This document shows, in pieces, positions 35,711 through 43,354 of a stretch of 64,000 nucleotides of DNA. The stretch is from Oscillospiraceae bacterium (GTDB lineage: Bacteria > Bacillota > Clostridia > Oscillospirales > Oscillospiraceae): positions 62,001-126,000 of the forward strand of contig JAAWCD010000018.1 of assembly GCA_022793095.1 (NCBI GenBank), given 5' to 3'. The position numbers and the translations under genes were made by a program. The notes beneath the pieces were generated by a model, which had not been told where the DNA came from, did no database searches, and saw nothing but the letters and a program-made list of their open reading frames with translations. Numbering within the stretch: the stretch's first letter is position 1; every line of letters starts with the position of its first letter.

Positions 35711-36955
35711 ATGAATCAATTGAAAGGCGCCTGCATCATCGGACAGTCCGGAGGGCCCACCGCCGTCATCAACGCCAGCGCACAGGGAGTCATTCAGACC
35801 GCCCTGGCTCAGGACTGCATCACCCGCGTGCTGGGCGCGGCCCATGGCATCAAGGGCGTGCTGGATGACAAGCTCTACGATATGAGCCAGGAGAATCCGG
35901 CAGAGCTGGACCTTTTGCAGTACACTCCCTCTTCTGCCTTGGGCTCCTGCCGCTACAAGCTGGCCGACCCTGACGTGGATGACACTGACTATAAGCGGAT
36001 TCTGGAGATTTTCCAGAAATACGATGTCCGCTATTTCTTCTATAACGGCGGCAACGACTCTATGGACACCTGCAACAAGATTTCTAAGTATATGCAGAAG
36101 ATGAACTATGAATGCCGGGTCATGGGCGTGCCCAAGACCATTGACAACGACCTGAACGGCACTGACCACTGCCCCGGCTTCGCTTCGGCCGCCAAGTATA
36201 TCGCCACCTCCTGCGCCGAGGTGTGGCAGGATGCTCATGTTTACGACACTGGCATGGTGACGGTCATTGAGATCATGGGCCGTCACGCTGGCTGGCTGGC
36301 TGGCTCTGCCGCCCTGGCCTCCCTCACCGGCTGCGGTCCTGATCTGGTCTATCTGCCCGAGGTGGACTTCGACATGGACCAGTTCCTGGCTGATGTGAAG
36401 CGGATTTACGACGCCACCGGTAAGTGCATGGTGGCGGTGTCCGAGGGCATCCACTACGCTGACGGAACTTTTGTGTCTGAGGCCAAGACCTCCGCCACCG
36501 ATGGCTTCGGCCACGCTCAGCTGGGCGGTCTGGCCGCTATGCTGGCGGAGATGATTAAGGACAAAACCGGCGCCAAGGTCCGGGGCATTGAACTGTCTCT
36601 GCTTCAGCGCTGCGGCTCTCATGTAGGGTCCAGAACCGACATTGACGAGGCGCTACTGGCTGGCAAGGCCGCGGTGGAAGCCGCGGTGTCCGGCACCACG
36701 GACAAGATGGTAGCTTTCAAGTGCTCCAGAGATGGCGGAACGTATGTCTGTGAAACTTCCCTGGAGCCTCTGGACATTGTGGCCAACATCGAGAAGAAGG
36801 TGCCCCGTGAGTGGATTAACGCGGCGGGCAACGGCATTGAGCAGCCCTTCATTGACTATGTGCTTCCTCTGATTCAGGGTGAGCCCGGCAATCCCAAGGA
36901 GAATTCCCTCCCCCGCTTTGCCCGTCTGAAAAAAGTGCTCACTACTTCCATGTGA
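35711..36955 (+). CDS. 6-phosphofructokinase, likely pyrophosphate-dependent
   Basis: 414 residues, longer than the about 320 of bacterial ATP-PFK. N-terminal IGQSGGPTAVINAS, then GGNDSMDT (the aspartate after N replaces the glycine of ATP-type GGDGS, about residue 113) and PKTIDNDLNGTDHCPGF (lysine instead of glycine), both hallmarks of PPi-dependent enzymes. MGRHAGWLAG and the C-terminal PRFARL complete the family pattern. It phosphorylates fructose-6-phosphate reversibly. ATG at 35711 has AAGGAGG upstream. Confidence 0.9.
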   Translation: MNQLKGACIIGQSGGPTAVINASAQGVIQTALAQDCITRVLGAAHGIKGVLDDKLYDMSQENPAELDLLQYTPSSALGSCRYKLADPDVDDTDYKRILEIFQKYDVRYFFYNGGNDSMDTCNKISKYMQKMNYECRVMGVPKTIDNDLNGTDHCPGFASAAKYIATSCAEVWQDAHVYDTGMVTVIEIMGRHAGWLAGSAALASLTGCGPDLVYLPEVDFDMDQFLADVKRIYDATGKCMVAVSEGIHYADGTFVSEAKTSATDGFGHAQLGGLAAMLAEMIKDKTGAKVRGIELSLLQRCGSHVGSRTDIDEALLAGKAAVEAAVSGTTDKMVAFKCSRDGGTYVCETSLEPLDIVANIEKKVPREWINAAGNGIEQPFIDYVLPLIQGEPGNPKENSLPRFARLKKVLTTSM

Positions 36956-36961
36956 GAAACG

Positions 36962-36991
36962 AAAAAGGACCGCCGGTGGCGGTCCTTTTTT
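36962..36991 (+). terminator. Terminator of the phosphofructokinase gene
   Basis: AAAAAGGACCGCC / GGCGGTCCTTTTTT hairpin, 3-nt loop; also works on the minus strand for the transporter gene. Confidence 0.88.
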
Positions 36992-37010
36992 GATGCTCAG
37001 AATTCGATGT

Positions 37011-37922
37011 TCAGGCGCGGGATTCCAGCTCGGAGAAGGACGGAGCACTTCCCTGCTCCTTGGGATGCTGGTGGCTCAGGAACAGGAAAAGCCCGCTCAG
37101 AATGACCAAAATGCCGATTCCCTGCTGGAGAGAAATCCGTTCTGACAGAATAAAATAGCTCAGGACACAAGTACCCACGGCCTCCCCCAGGATGCTCATG
37201 GAGATTACCGGCGCGCTGATCCACTGAAGCAGCCAGTTAAAGACCATCTGGCCCAGGATGGTAGGCAGAACCGCCAGTCCGGCGAACGCAAGCCAGGTTT
37301 CCGGCGAATAACCGGAAAAGGGTACCTGGAAAGCCAGCATGTAGAGGGCCAGGAAGAGGGAGCTTCCAGCATATCCAATAACGGAGTACGGGACAACGGA
37401 CAAGGAGGCGCGGACTGACTGCCCGATGAGAAAATAGACCGCGATGACACCGGCAGCGGCAAAAGCCATCAGATCGCCCAGGAGGGCTGTTGGGCTGAGC
37501 TGCATATCGCCCCAGCCGATGATGACGCTTCCAACGATTGCGATGAAGCAGCCCAGCAGGGCGGTTTTGTTGTACCGCTCTTGGAAGAAAAAATAGCCGC
37601 CGATGAGGGAAAACAGGGGCTGAAGTGTGACCAGCACTGTGGAGCTGGCGACAGAGGTATAATCCAGCGAGGCGAACCACAGGAGGAAGTGGACTGCCAG
37701 CACCACGCCAGACAGCAGTGTCAACGCCCATTGCCGGGAAGTCAGAGACTTCACCTCCGCCCTCCGCTTGGGGCTGAATAAGAGAAAGGGCAGCAGGATC
37801 AACATGGTAAAGAACAACCGGTAGAAGGCGGCCGCCGCCGCAGGTGCGCCCGCCAGCCGGACGAAGATGGCAGAGGTGGACAGAAATAGAACCGCAAGAA
37901 GCAGGATAATGTAATGTTTCAT
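37011..37922 (-). CDS. EamA/DMT-family transporter
   Basis: 303 residues with ten predicted membrane helices in two EamA halves (LSTSAIFVRLAGAPAAAAAF at the N-terminus; second half beginning near SPTALLGDLMAFAAAGVIAVY), a typical drug/metabolite exporter. Substrate unknown. ATG at 37922 with AGAGGG is the true start; the longer frame begins in a repeat copy and would add MFFLSKKNRKRDF. It runs from a repeat copy to the pfp terminator. Confidence 0.88.
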   Translation of the reverse strand: MKHYIILLLAVLFLSTSAIFVRLAGAPAAAAAFYRLFFTMLILLPFLLFSPKRRAEVKSLTSRQWALTLLSGVVLAVHFLLWFASLDYTSVASSTVLVTLQPLFSLIGGYFFFQERYNKTALLGCFIAIVGSVIIGWGDMQLSPTALLGDLMAFAAAGVIAVYFLIGQSVRASLSVVPYSVIGYAGSSLFLALYMLAFQVPFSGYSPETWLAFAGLAVLPTILGQMVFNWLLQWISAPVISMSILGEAVGTCVLSYFILSERISLQQGIGILVILSGLFLFLSHQHPKEQGSAPSFSELESRA

Positions 37923-37937
37923 AAAATCCCTCTTTCT

Positions 37938-38060
37938 GTTCTTTTTTGAAAGAAAAAACAAAAGAACTTTAGGCTACGCACTTTTGTGAGATTTCTGATA
38001 GAATCAGTTTAAAGTTTTTTTCGCTACTTTTTCTTTCAAGAAAAAGTAGCGAAAAAAGTT
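37938..38060. repeat. Dispersed palindromic repeat, full copy 9
   Basis: Two inverted arms: GTTCTTTTTTGAAAGAAAAAAC plus CAAAAGAACTTTAGGC, and the facing CAGTTTAAAGTTTTTTTCG plus CGCTACTTTTTCT / AGAAAAAGTAGCG hairpin. The second hairpin encodes the last residues and the TGA stop of the AlaX-like gene on the minus strand. Confidence 0.88.
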
Positions 38061-39190
38061 TCAATCTCCTGCCGCGCCGCCTGAACAGAGCCTTGGACGA
38101 AGTGGGGCTTGCCCCCTCCCCTGCCGTGAAGCCGGGCATTGAGCTCCTTTGTCAATGCCCGCAGGTCTCCTCCGGCCTGACCCAATACATATTTATATCC
38201 CAGCCCGTCAGACCCGGAAAACGCCGCACACCGTCCGCCGCAGCGCTCCATCACCGCCACACCCAGCCGCCGGAGGGCGTCCGCCTCCAGCCCAGGCTCA
38301 AACAAGAGCACATCCCCTGTCCCAGCCAAACGTGCCGCTTCCTGGGAAAAGTGCTCCTCTTCCATGGCGTAAATCCGGCTTTTCACCCGTTGATACTCGT
38401 CCATCAGCCGGGCGACCGCCGCCGCCGTCTCCTCCGGTTTCGCGGAAAGCAGCACGGAAATCCGGTCGTTCTGCTCCCTGCTCCGGCTCAGAAGATCAAA
38501 GGCCCGCTTTCCGCAGACCATCTCCACCCGAACTCCCTCCCGGAAGGTCTGGCAGGACAGCAGCTTCACCAGCCCGATTTCCCCAGTCCGCCGCACATGG
38601 GTGCCGCAGCAGGCGCAGGTGTCTGCCCCAGGAATGGTTACGATGCGGACCGTGCCAGTCAGTTCCTTCTTGCTGCGGTAGTCCAGCCGGGCCAGCGCCT
38701 CCCGGTCCGGACAGTAAATCTGCGTTTCCCGATCCAGCCAGATCTGACGGTTGGCTTCCGCCTCCACCGCCTGAAGCTGGTCCATATCCAGCGTCCCGTT
38801 GAAGTCGATTGTGACCACACCGCTGCCCATGTGGAAGCCCACATTGTCGTAGCCGTGCCAGGCGTGGACAATGCCGCTGACAATGTGCTCTCCCGAGTGC
38901 TGCTGGGTCAGGTCAAACCGCCGCTCCCAGTCGATGGTCCCCTCCACAACAGCGCCAGGCTCCAAAGGCGCGGCGGTGTAGTGGAGCACAATGCCATCCT
39001 TTTCGTGAGTGTCCAGCACAGATACCCCGCCCAGCGTCCCCCGGTCCCCCGGCTGGCCGCCGCCCTCCGGATAGAATGCGGTACGGTCTAAGACGGTTTG
39101 GAAGCCCTCCTTGTGGGGCTGGCAATCCAGAACCACGGCAGTAAATGTCTTGCAATAGGCGTCCTCGTAATATAATTTCGTCGTTTCCAT
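38036..39190 (-). CDS. Alanyl-tRNA editing protein, long AlaX type with DHHA1 domain
   Basis: 384 residues. Free-standing homologue of the AlaRS editing domain, which hydrolyses Ser- or Gly-tRNA-Ala. The zinc site is formed by HSGEH (about residues 98-102) and CACCGTH (about 190-196). TAFYPEGGGQPGD is the conserved entry motif; the C-terminal 140 residues look like a DHHA1 domain (CAAFSGSDGLGYKYVLGQAG, RGGGKPHFVQG). It lies just downstream of tRNA-Pro. Its final codons lie inside a repeat hairpin, ending ...TTTTCTTGA. Confidence 0.88.
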   Translation of the reverse strand: METTKLYYEDAYCKTFTAVVLDCQPHKEGFQTVLDRTAFYPEGGGQPGDRGTLGGVSVLDTHEKDGIVLHYTAAPLEPGAVVEGTIDWERRFDLTQQHSGEHIVSGIVHAWHGYDNVGFHMGSGVVTIDFNGTLDMDQLQAVEAEANRQIWLDRETQIYCPDREALARLDYRSKKELTGTVRIVTIPGADTCACCGTHVRRTGEIGLVKLLSCQTFREGVRVEMVCGKRAFDLLSRSREQNDRISVLLSAKPEETAAAVARLMDEYQRVKSRIYAMEEEHFSQEAARLAGTGDVLLFEPGLEADALRRLGVAVMERCGGRCAAFSGSDGLGYKYVLGQAGGDLRALTKELNARLHGRGGGKPHFVQGSVQAARQEIETFFATFS

Positions 39191-39254
39191 GGGGAATCCA
39201 CCCTTTTAAAATTTGTTGATTTCCTCTTCGACAATTGGCCTGTTTCGTTCCATG

Positions 39255-39296
39255 AAAAAGAGCCTTGAAACAATGACTGTTTCAAGGCTCTTTTTT
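39255..39296 (-). terminator. Terminator of tRNA-Pro
   Basis: AGAGCCTTGAAAC / GTTTCAAGGCTCT hairpin with U tracts on both strands, directly at the CCA end of the tRNA. Confidence 0.88.
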
Positions 39297-39373
39297 TGGT
39301 CCGAGTGACTGGACTTGAACCAGCGGCCTCTTGAACCCCATTCAAGCGCGATACCAAACTTCGCCACACCCGG
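39297..39373 (-). tRNA. tRNA-Pro (GGG anticodon), CCA encoded
   Basis: 77 nt including encoded CCA. The acceptor CCGGGTG pairs with CACTCGG, discriminator A. D arm GCG/CGC with AAGTTTGGTAT loop; anticodon stem CTTGA/TCAAG with loop ATGGGGT gives anticodon GGG (39337-39339), which reads CCC/CCU proline codons. The T arm CTGG-TTCAAGT-CCAG is standard. A C1-G72 pair with A73 is typical of bacterial tRNA-Pro. Confidence 0.95.
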
Positions 39374-39533
39374 ATACCCTTTGCTCTTGCGGCCCGCAGA
39401 CCCAAGCGCTGTATATATATTACCACGGTTGACCGGAAGATGGAAGATGGAATATTGCACTAATTTGACAAGGCGAAAAGCGGAAAAACTATCCGTTTTA
39501 ACAATTTCAGCCGAAGTGAGAAAATATCCCCTC

Positions 39534-40409
39534 TCACGCTCTGGGATGGGCCTTGATGTACACGTCCTTTAGCTTTTGATTGATAAGGTGGGTGTAAATC
39601 TGGGTGGATGAAATGTCTGCGTGGCCCAGCATCTCTTGAATGGAGCGCAGATCAGCCCCGTTTTCCAGCAGGTGGGCCGCAAAGGAGTGCCGCAGGGTGT
39701 GAGGCGTAATCTCCGTCTGAATCCCTGCCTTCTCCTGATAATACTTGATGAGCTTCCAGAAGCCCTGACGGCTCATGCGCTCGCCATTCATATTGACAAA
39801 CAGCGCCTGTTCTCCCTTCTGGGCCAGCTGGGGCCGGACCTCTCTGAGGTAGTCGCTCAATGCCTTGACCGCTGTGTGGTAAAGGGGGATGACCCGCTCC
39901 CGGCCCTTACTGGCACAGTGCAGAAAGCCTGTGGTCAGGTTGACGTCCTCCACATTCAAACCGATGAGCTCCCCCACCCGAATGCCGCTGGCATACAGCA
40001 GCTCCAGCATGGCATGGTCCCGATAGCCCTTCAAATCCACACACTGCGGCTGCTCCAGCAGCAGCTCCACTTCCCGGCTGGTCAGAATCTTGGGCAGTTT
40101 CCGTTCTGCCTTCACCGCCTTGACGCCCTTGGCCGGGTTGCCCTCGTACAGCCCCCGCAGATTCAAAAACTGATAGAAGCTTTTCAGGGATGCTACCGAG
40201 CGGGTGACTGTGGCCGGAGACTTGCCCATGGCGGTCAGATAGCGGATGTATCCCTCCACATCCCCCTGTCTGGCTTGCTCCAGCTCAATGCCGTCTCCGC
40301 CCAGGTAGTGGGCGAACTGGTTTACATCCCGTAGATAAGAGCTGAGCGTGTTGGCCGCCGCTTTTTTTTCGTCCGCCAAGTAGGCGGAAAACGCCGCCAG
40401 CAAATCCAT
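39534..40409 (-). CDS. xerD: Site-specific tyrosine recombinase XerD
   Basis: 291 residues. Core-binding domain (AAFSAYLADEKKAAANTLSSY ...) and catalytic domain with R in SGIRVGEL, K in SKGRERVIP, HTLRHSFAAHLL, LGHADISSTQIYTH and the nucleophile tyrosine. Resolves chromosome dimers at dif together with a partner. ATG at 40409 (MDLLAAF) follows AGGAA at 9 nt. Downstream of spoIIM on the same strand, as in the spoIIM-xerD order of Bacillus. Confidence 0.9.
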   Translation of the reverse strand: MDLLAAFSAYLADEKKAAANTLSSYLRDVNQFAHYLGGDGIELEQARQGDVEGYIRYLTAMGKSPATVTRSVASLKSFYQFLNLRGLYEGNPAKGVKAVKAERKLPKILTSREVELLLEQPQCVDLKGYRDHAMLELLYASGIRVGELIGLNVEDVNLTTGFLHCASKGRERVIPLYHTAVKALSDYLREVRPQLAQKGEQALFVNMNGERMSRQGFWKLIKYYQEKAGIQTEITPHTLRHSFAAHLLENGADLRSIQEMLGHADISSTQIYTHLINQKLKDVYIKAHPRA

Positions 40410-40496
40410 GGTATGCACTTCCTCTCTCTTTTCTCTTTCTCTTGCTCCAGAAAACTGGCGCCTCGGATGCCGCGGACAAAAGAGCCCGCTTCGGTC

Positions 40497-41123
40497 TCAC
40501 AGGCTGCCCGCCAGCGCGGCCAGCAGCCGGACGGTTACAAACCGCTCCGCCCAGACACACAGGAGCAGACCCCCAGCGCATGCGCCGCACCGGACCCAGT
40601 AGAGCCGGTCATAAGGCGCGGCCTGTCTCCGTCCCCGGCTGACCCGTTCCGCCAGCACACGGGAAGCCAACCACCCCTGACAGCCCAAAACAAACAGGAC
40701 CGGAATGGAAAACACGCCCGGTATCCCAAAAACCACGGCGGCCAGCAACAGGCCGTATCCGCCGAACATCCGAACAAAGGAAGAGATCGCAAAAGAGAGG
40801 AAAAAACCGCGAATGGCAAAGGCCGCCGGAATCCCAATCAGCCCCAGCGCGGTAAAGCTCAGGGCCCAGACTGCCAGCGGATACCGAAACACATCCCAAA
40901 GCAGCGCCGGAACCGTAGGAGTGGATCCAGTCCCCTCCTGTGCAGTCAAAAGGTAGGAGCGGATATACTCCGCCAGACCGTCGCTGCCTCCGCCTCCCAC
41001 CCAGGAGGCCATCAGGCACCCTGTCAGGCCGCCCGCCAGAAACAGCGCCGTCAGCAAGAGCAGAGGCACAGCGTAAGTCACTCCCGACGACGGCCAAACC
41101 TTCCAATTTCTGTGCACAGGCAT
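40497..41123 (-). CDS. spoIIM: Stage II sporulation protein M-like membrane protein
   Basis: 208 residues with about five membrane segments (PLLLLTALFLAGGLTGCL; LSFTALGLIGIPAAFAIRG; SFVRMFGGYGLLLAAVVFGI; VLFVLGCQGWLAS; ACAGGLLLCV). Length and layout fit SpoIIM, which joins the SpoIID-SpoIIP machine for septal peptidoglycan removal during engulfment. Divergence is high, so the call also leans on its position before xerD. A promoter at 41249-41277 leaves a leader of about 120 nt. Confidence 0.75.
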   Translation of the reverse strand: MPVHRNWKVWPSSGVTYAVPLLLLTALFLAGGLTGCLMASWVGGGGSDGLAEYIRSYLLTAQEGTGSTPTVPALLWDVFRYPLAVWALSFTALGLIGIPAAFAIRGFFLSFAISSFVRMFGGYGLLLAAVVFGIPGVFSIPVLFVLGCQGWLASRVLAERVSRGRRQAAPYDRLYWVRCGACAGGLLLCVWAERFVTVRLLAALAGSL

Positions 41124-41248
41124 CCCTCCTCTGGGACAGCCTATGCGGATTCAGCGCTTCTTAGAAGGATGAATTTCCTCCTAGATTTATCAAAAGCAAG
41201 AAGAAGCTTTTGGAAAAACATAAAAGAAATGTTCTTTGACGTAATTTT

Positions 41249-41277
41249 ACTATACCTCGCAAACCGTAGAGATGCAA
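41249..41277 (-). promoter_or_regulatory. Promoter upstream of spoIIM-xerD
   Basis: Minus strand: -35 TTGCAT (41272-41277), 17-nt spacer, -10 TATAGT (41249-41254). Confidence 0.6.
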
Positions 41278-41319
41278 GGGTTTACAGCAATTTTGCATAT
41301 TTTCATAAATTATGCACAA

Positions 41320-41347
41320 ATATTATGTAAATAATGTTATGTAAACT
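41320..41347 (+). other. dif-like sequence (exact right half, poor left half)
   Basis: The right 11 bases TTATGTAAACT equal the right arm of the Firmicute dif site; six-base centre ATAATG; left arm ATATTATGTAA agrees with the usual ACTTCCTATAA at only 6 of 11 bases. It lies 0.9 kb upstream of xerD in an AT-rich gap. Confidence 0.35.
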
Positions 41348-41372
41348 ACAAGCACGCAAGTGGAGGCGCTTT

Positions 41373-41471
41373 ATGGACAGCGGGTCATTTTCGCCCCTCT
41401 TTTTCGGTTCTTCCCTGTTTAATCCGCAATTTGATACAAGAGGGCTGAACGTTTTATCTCCGTTTGGTTAA
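41373..41471 (+). CDS. Possible 32-residue small ORF
   Basis: Not recognised. ATG at 41373 is preceded by TGGAGG at 6 nt; the product is MDSGSFSPLFF... ending NVLSPFG, rich in S, F, L and G, with no cysteine. Only the ribosome site and position in an otherwise empty 480-bp gap between spoIIM and scfB support it. No clear promoter; a weak TTTACA at 41281 is possible. May be a chance ORF. Confidence 0.3.
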   Translation: MDSGSFSPLFFGSSLFNPQFDTRGLNVLSPFG

Positions 41472-41544
41472 ACTGTAATATTGTCTGTAGTTTCTGCAAA
41501 AACAAATAAAATTGGCCTGCTTCATGAAGGAATAGGACAAATAA

Positions 41545-41583
41545 AATCATCCGAAGCCCGCAGTTCCCGAGCTTCGGATGATT
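41545..41583 (-). terminator. Terminator of scfB
   Basis: Minus strand: AATCATCCGAAGC / GCTTCGGATGATT hairpin followed by TTATTT, 25 nt after the scfB stop. Confidence 0.8.
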
Positions 41584-41607
41584 ACACTTTGTATTGATTT
41601 CGCCTGA

Positions 41608-42972
41608 TTACTCTTCGTAATCAGCCATCCCCGCAGCGACCGCTTTCAGCGCAATGGCGCATTCCAGACGTTTGCGCTGCATTTCGCAGCCCACCTGGGC
41701 AGGCTTCTTTAAATCATGGTTGGTTTTAAGGTTAGCCGCGCTGCATCCCCCGCTGCAATAGAATTTTGCCCAGCATGTTCCACAGTCTTCTCGGGTGTAG
41801 ATGTTCAGGTTGGCAAATTGGGTGGCGAGACTCATGTCGAAGGTGTTGTCGTAGACGCTGCCCATCCGGTACTCAGGCTTGCCTACAAACTGGTGGCAGG
41901 GGTAGATATCCCCTTCCGGCGTGACAGCCACATACTCACAGCCCGCGCCGCAGCCCCGCATTCGTTTGATGACGCAGGGCCCCTGGGCCAGGTCTACGTT
42001 GAAGTGGAAGAAGTTAATGTCTGGACGGTCTTTCAGCTGAGCGGCCAGCTTCTCATACTCCGCCTTGACCTGGGGCAGGTCCTCCTCGCGCACCGCCCAA
42101 GGGTCACCCTCCTCCCCCACTGCGGGTTCCACCGAGACATTCCGGAAACCCTCGTTGGCGATGTGCATGACGTCAGCGGCAAAGTCCAGATTCTCCCTGG
42201 TGAAGGTGCCGCGGAGATAATAGTCCTTAGTGCCCCGGCCCTCTACCAGCTTTTTGAATCTGGGTAGAATAATGTCATAGCTGCCCTTCCCGTTCGGGGT
42301 CACCCGCATGGCGTCATTGACTTCCCTGCGGCCGTCCAGGGATAGGACGCAGTTGGACATTTCCTCGTTGATATAGGCGATATTCTCATCGTTGAGCAAA
42401 ACACCGTTTGTGGTAATCGTAAAGCGAAAACACTTGCCAGTCTTCTCCTCAATGGAGCGGGCGTAGGCTACCGTTTCCTTAACGGTGTCCATGGCCATCA
42501 GCGGTTCGCCGCCAAAAAAGTCCACTTCGATATTGCGGCGGTTTCCGGAGCGTTTGACCACGAAGTCAATGGCTTTCTTCGCGGTTTCCGGCTCCATGGT
42601 CATACGGCCGGTGCCGAAGTCGCCAGTGGAGGCAAAGCAGTATTTGCACCGCAGGTTGCAATCGTGGGAGACATGGAGGCAGAGGGCTTTGACCGGCGCT
42701 TCATTGGGCACAGCGGCAGCTGGGTCCACGTAGTCGTCTTCCACGAAGAGCAGGCCGTTTTCCGCCAGCTCCCGCAGCTCCTGCCATCCTTCTTCCAGGC
42801 CGGCGGCAGCGTATTGGGGAAGCTTTGCCGCCACCTCGGGCGGGCAGTGCTCTGCCATGGGTGGGTTCACCTGCTCCAGCAGGTCATAGATCAGCCTGTC
42901 CAGCACATGGACCGCGCCGCTGTTCACGTCTACCGCGATATTGCAGCCCAGCGCTGTAAATGTATGTACCAT
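41608..42972 (-). CDS. scfB: SCIFF/ranthipeptide maturase, radical SAM SPASM enzyme
   Basis: 454 residues. Installs thioether crosslinks in the SCIFF peptide encoded upstream. Radical SAM motif CNLRCKYCFAS (about 101-111), FFGGEPLM, and a SPASM domain with the cysteine series CVIKRMRGCGAGCEY, CHQF, CGTCWAKFYCSGGC and the terminal GCEMQRKRLEC. The N-terminal wHTH-like segment (VHVLDRLIYDLLEQV) would bind the precursor leader. ATG at 42972 with AAAAGGAG; the longer frame begins in a repeat copy and adds the artefact MVLFLSRKR. Confidence 0.93.
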   Translation of the reverse strand: MVHTFTALGCNIAVDVNSGAVHVLDRLIYDLLEQVNPPMAEHCPPEVAAKLPQYAAAGLEEGWQELRELAENGLLFVEDDYVDPAAAVPNEAPVKALCLHVSHDCNLRCKYCFASTGDFGTGRMTMEPETAKKAIDFVVKRSGNRRNIEVDFFGGEPLMAMDTVKETVAYARSIEEKTGKCFRFTITTNGVLLNDENIAYINEEMSNCVLSLDGRREVNDAMRVTPNGKGSYDIILPRFKKLVEGRGTKDYYLRGTFTRENLDFAADVMHIANEGFRNVSVEPAVGEEGDPWAVREEDLPQVKAEYEKLAAQLKDRPDINFFHFNVDLAQGPCVIKRMRGCGAGCEYVAVTPEGDIYPCHQFVGKPEYRMGSVYDNTFDMSLATQFANLNIYTREDCGTCWAKFYCSGGCSAANLKTNHDLKKPAQVGCEMQRKRLECAIALKAVAAGMADYEE

Positions 42973-42988
42973 ATTTTTCTCCTTTTCT

Positions 42989-43100
42989 GTTCTTTTTCTT
43001 GAAAGAAAAAGAACCAAAAAGAACTTTAAGCTGTGTTTTTCTGTCAGATTTCCGGTAGAGGCGGCTTAAAGCTCCTTGCCAAGCTTTCGTTCAGGAAAGC
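42989..43100. repeat. Dispersed palindromic repeat, full copy 10
   Basis: Hairpin GTTCTTTTTCT / AGAAAAAGAAC (loop TGAA), arm CAAAAAGAACTTTAAGC, centre including CCGGTAGAG, then facing arm GGCTTAAAGCTCCTTGCC and hairpin GCTTTCGTTCAGGAAAGC. It sits between scfA and scfB. Confidence 0.88.
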
Positions 43101-43102
43101 GG

Positions 43103-43130
43103 AAAAAGGGTGGGTTAAAAACCCACCCTT
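43103..43130 (-). terminator. Terminator/attenuator between scfA and scfB
   Basis: Minus strand: AAGGGTGGGT / ACCCACCCTTTTT hairpin with U tract, 19 nt after the scfA stop. It would give far more precursor than maturase mRNA. Confidence 0.8.
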
Positions 43131-43148
43131 CCCGTCTGTGAGTTGTGC

Positions 43149-43292
43149 TCACTTAACGTTTTCGCACTTCTGGTTGGCGACGGTGCAGGACGTTTTGCAG
43201 GCGGACTGACAGGAAGTCTGACACTCGCCGCAGCCGCCCTTAGCCGCGCTGTTCTTCAGCGTGGCGCCGTTCAGCGTCTTGACATGTTTCAT
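43149..43292 (-). CDS. scfA: SCIFF/ranthipeptide precursor (six cysteines in 47 residues)
   Basis: 47 residues: MKHVKTLNGATLKNSAAKGG leader-like part, then six cysteines at 21, 24, 28, 32, 36 and 43, matching the universal clostridial SCIFF peptide. It is modified by ScfB to thioethers between Cys and nearby Thr/Ser residues. ATG at 43292 follows GGAGGG at 9 nt; the longer frame overlaps the promoter. Followed by a terminator, a repeat copy and scfB. Confidence 0.93.
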   Translation of the reverse strand: MKHVKTLNGATLKNSAAKGGCGECQTSCQSACKTSCTVANQKCENVK

Positions 43293-43325
43293 GGGAAAAT
43301 CCCTCCTCTGCAATGGCTTTGGGAT

Positions 43326-43354
43326 ATTGTAACACATTCACTTTCGATTTTCAA
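43326..43354 (-). promoter_or_regulatory. Promoter of scfA
   Basis: Minus strand: -35 TTGAAA (43349-43354), 17-nt spacer, -10 TACAAT (43326-43331); the -35 abuts the stop of the TIGR04086 gene. Confidence 0.75.

Noticed and set aside
39240..39300. TTTCAAGGCTCTTTTTTT as another copy of the dispersed repeat
   Set aside because: It is the terminator of tRNA-Pro; stem and surroundings do not match the family.
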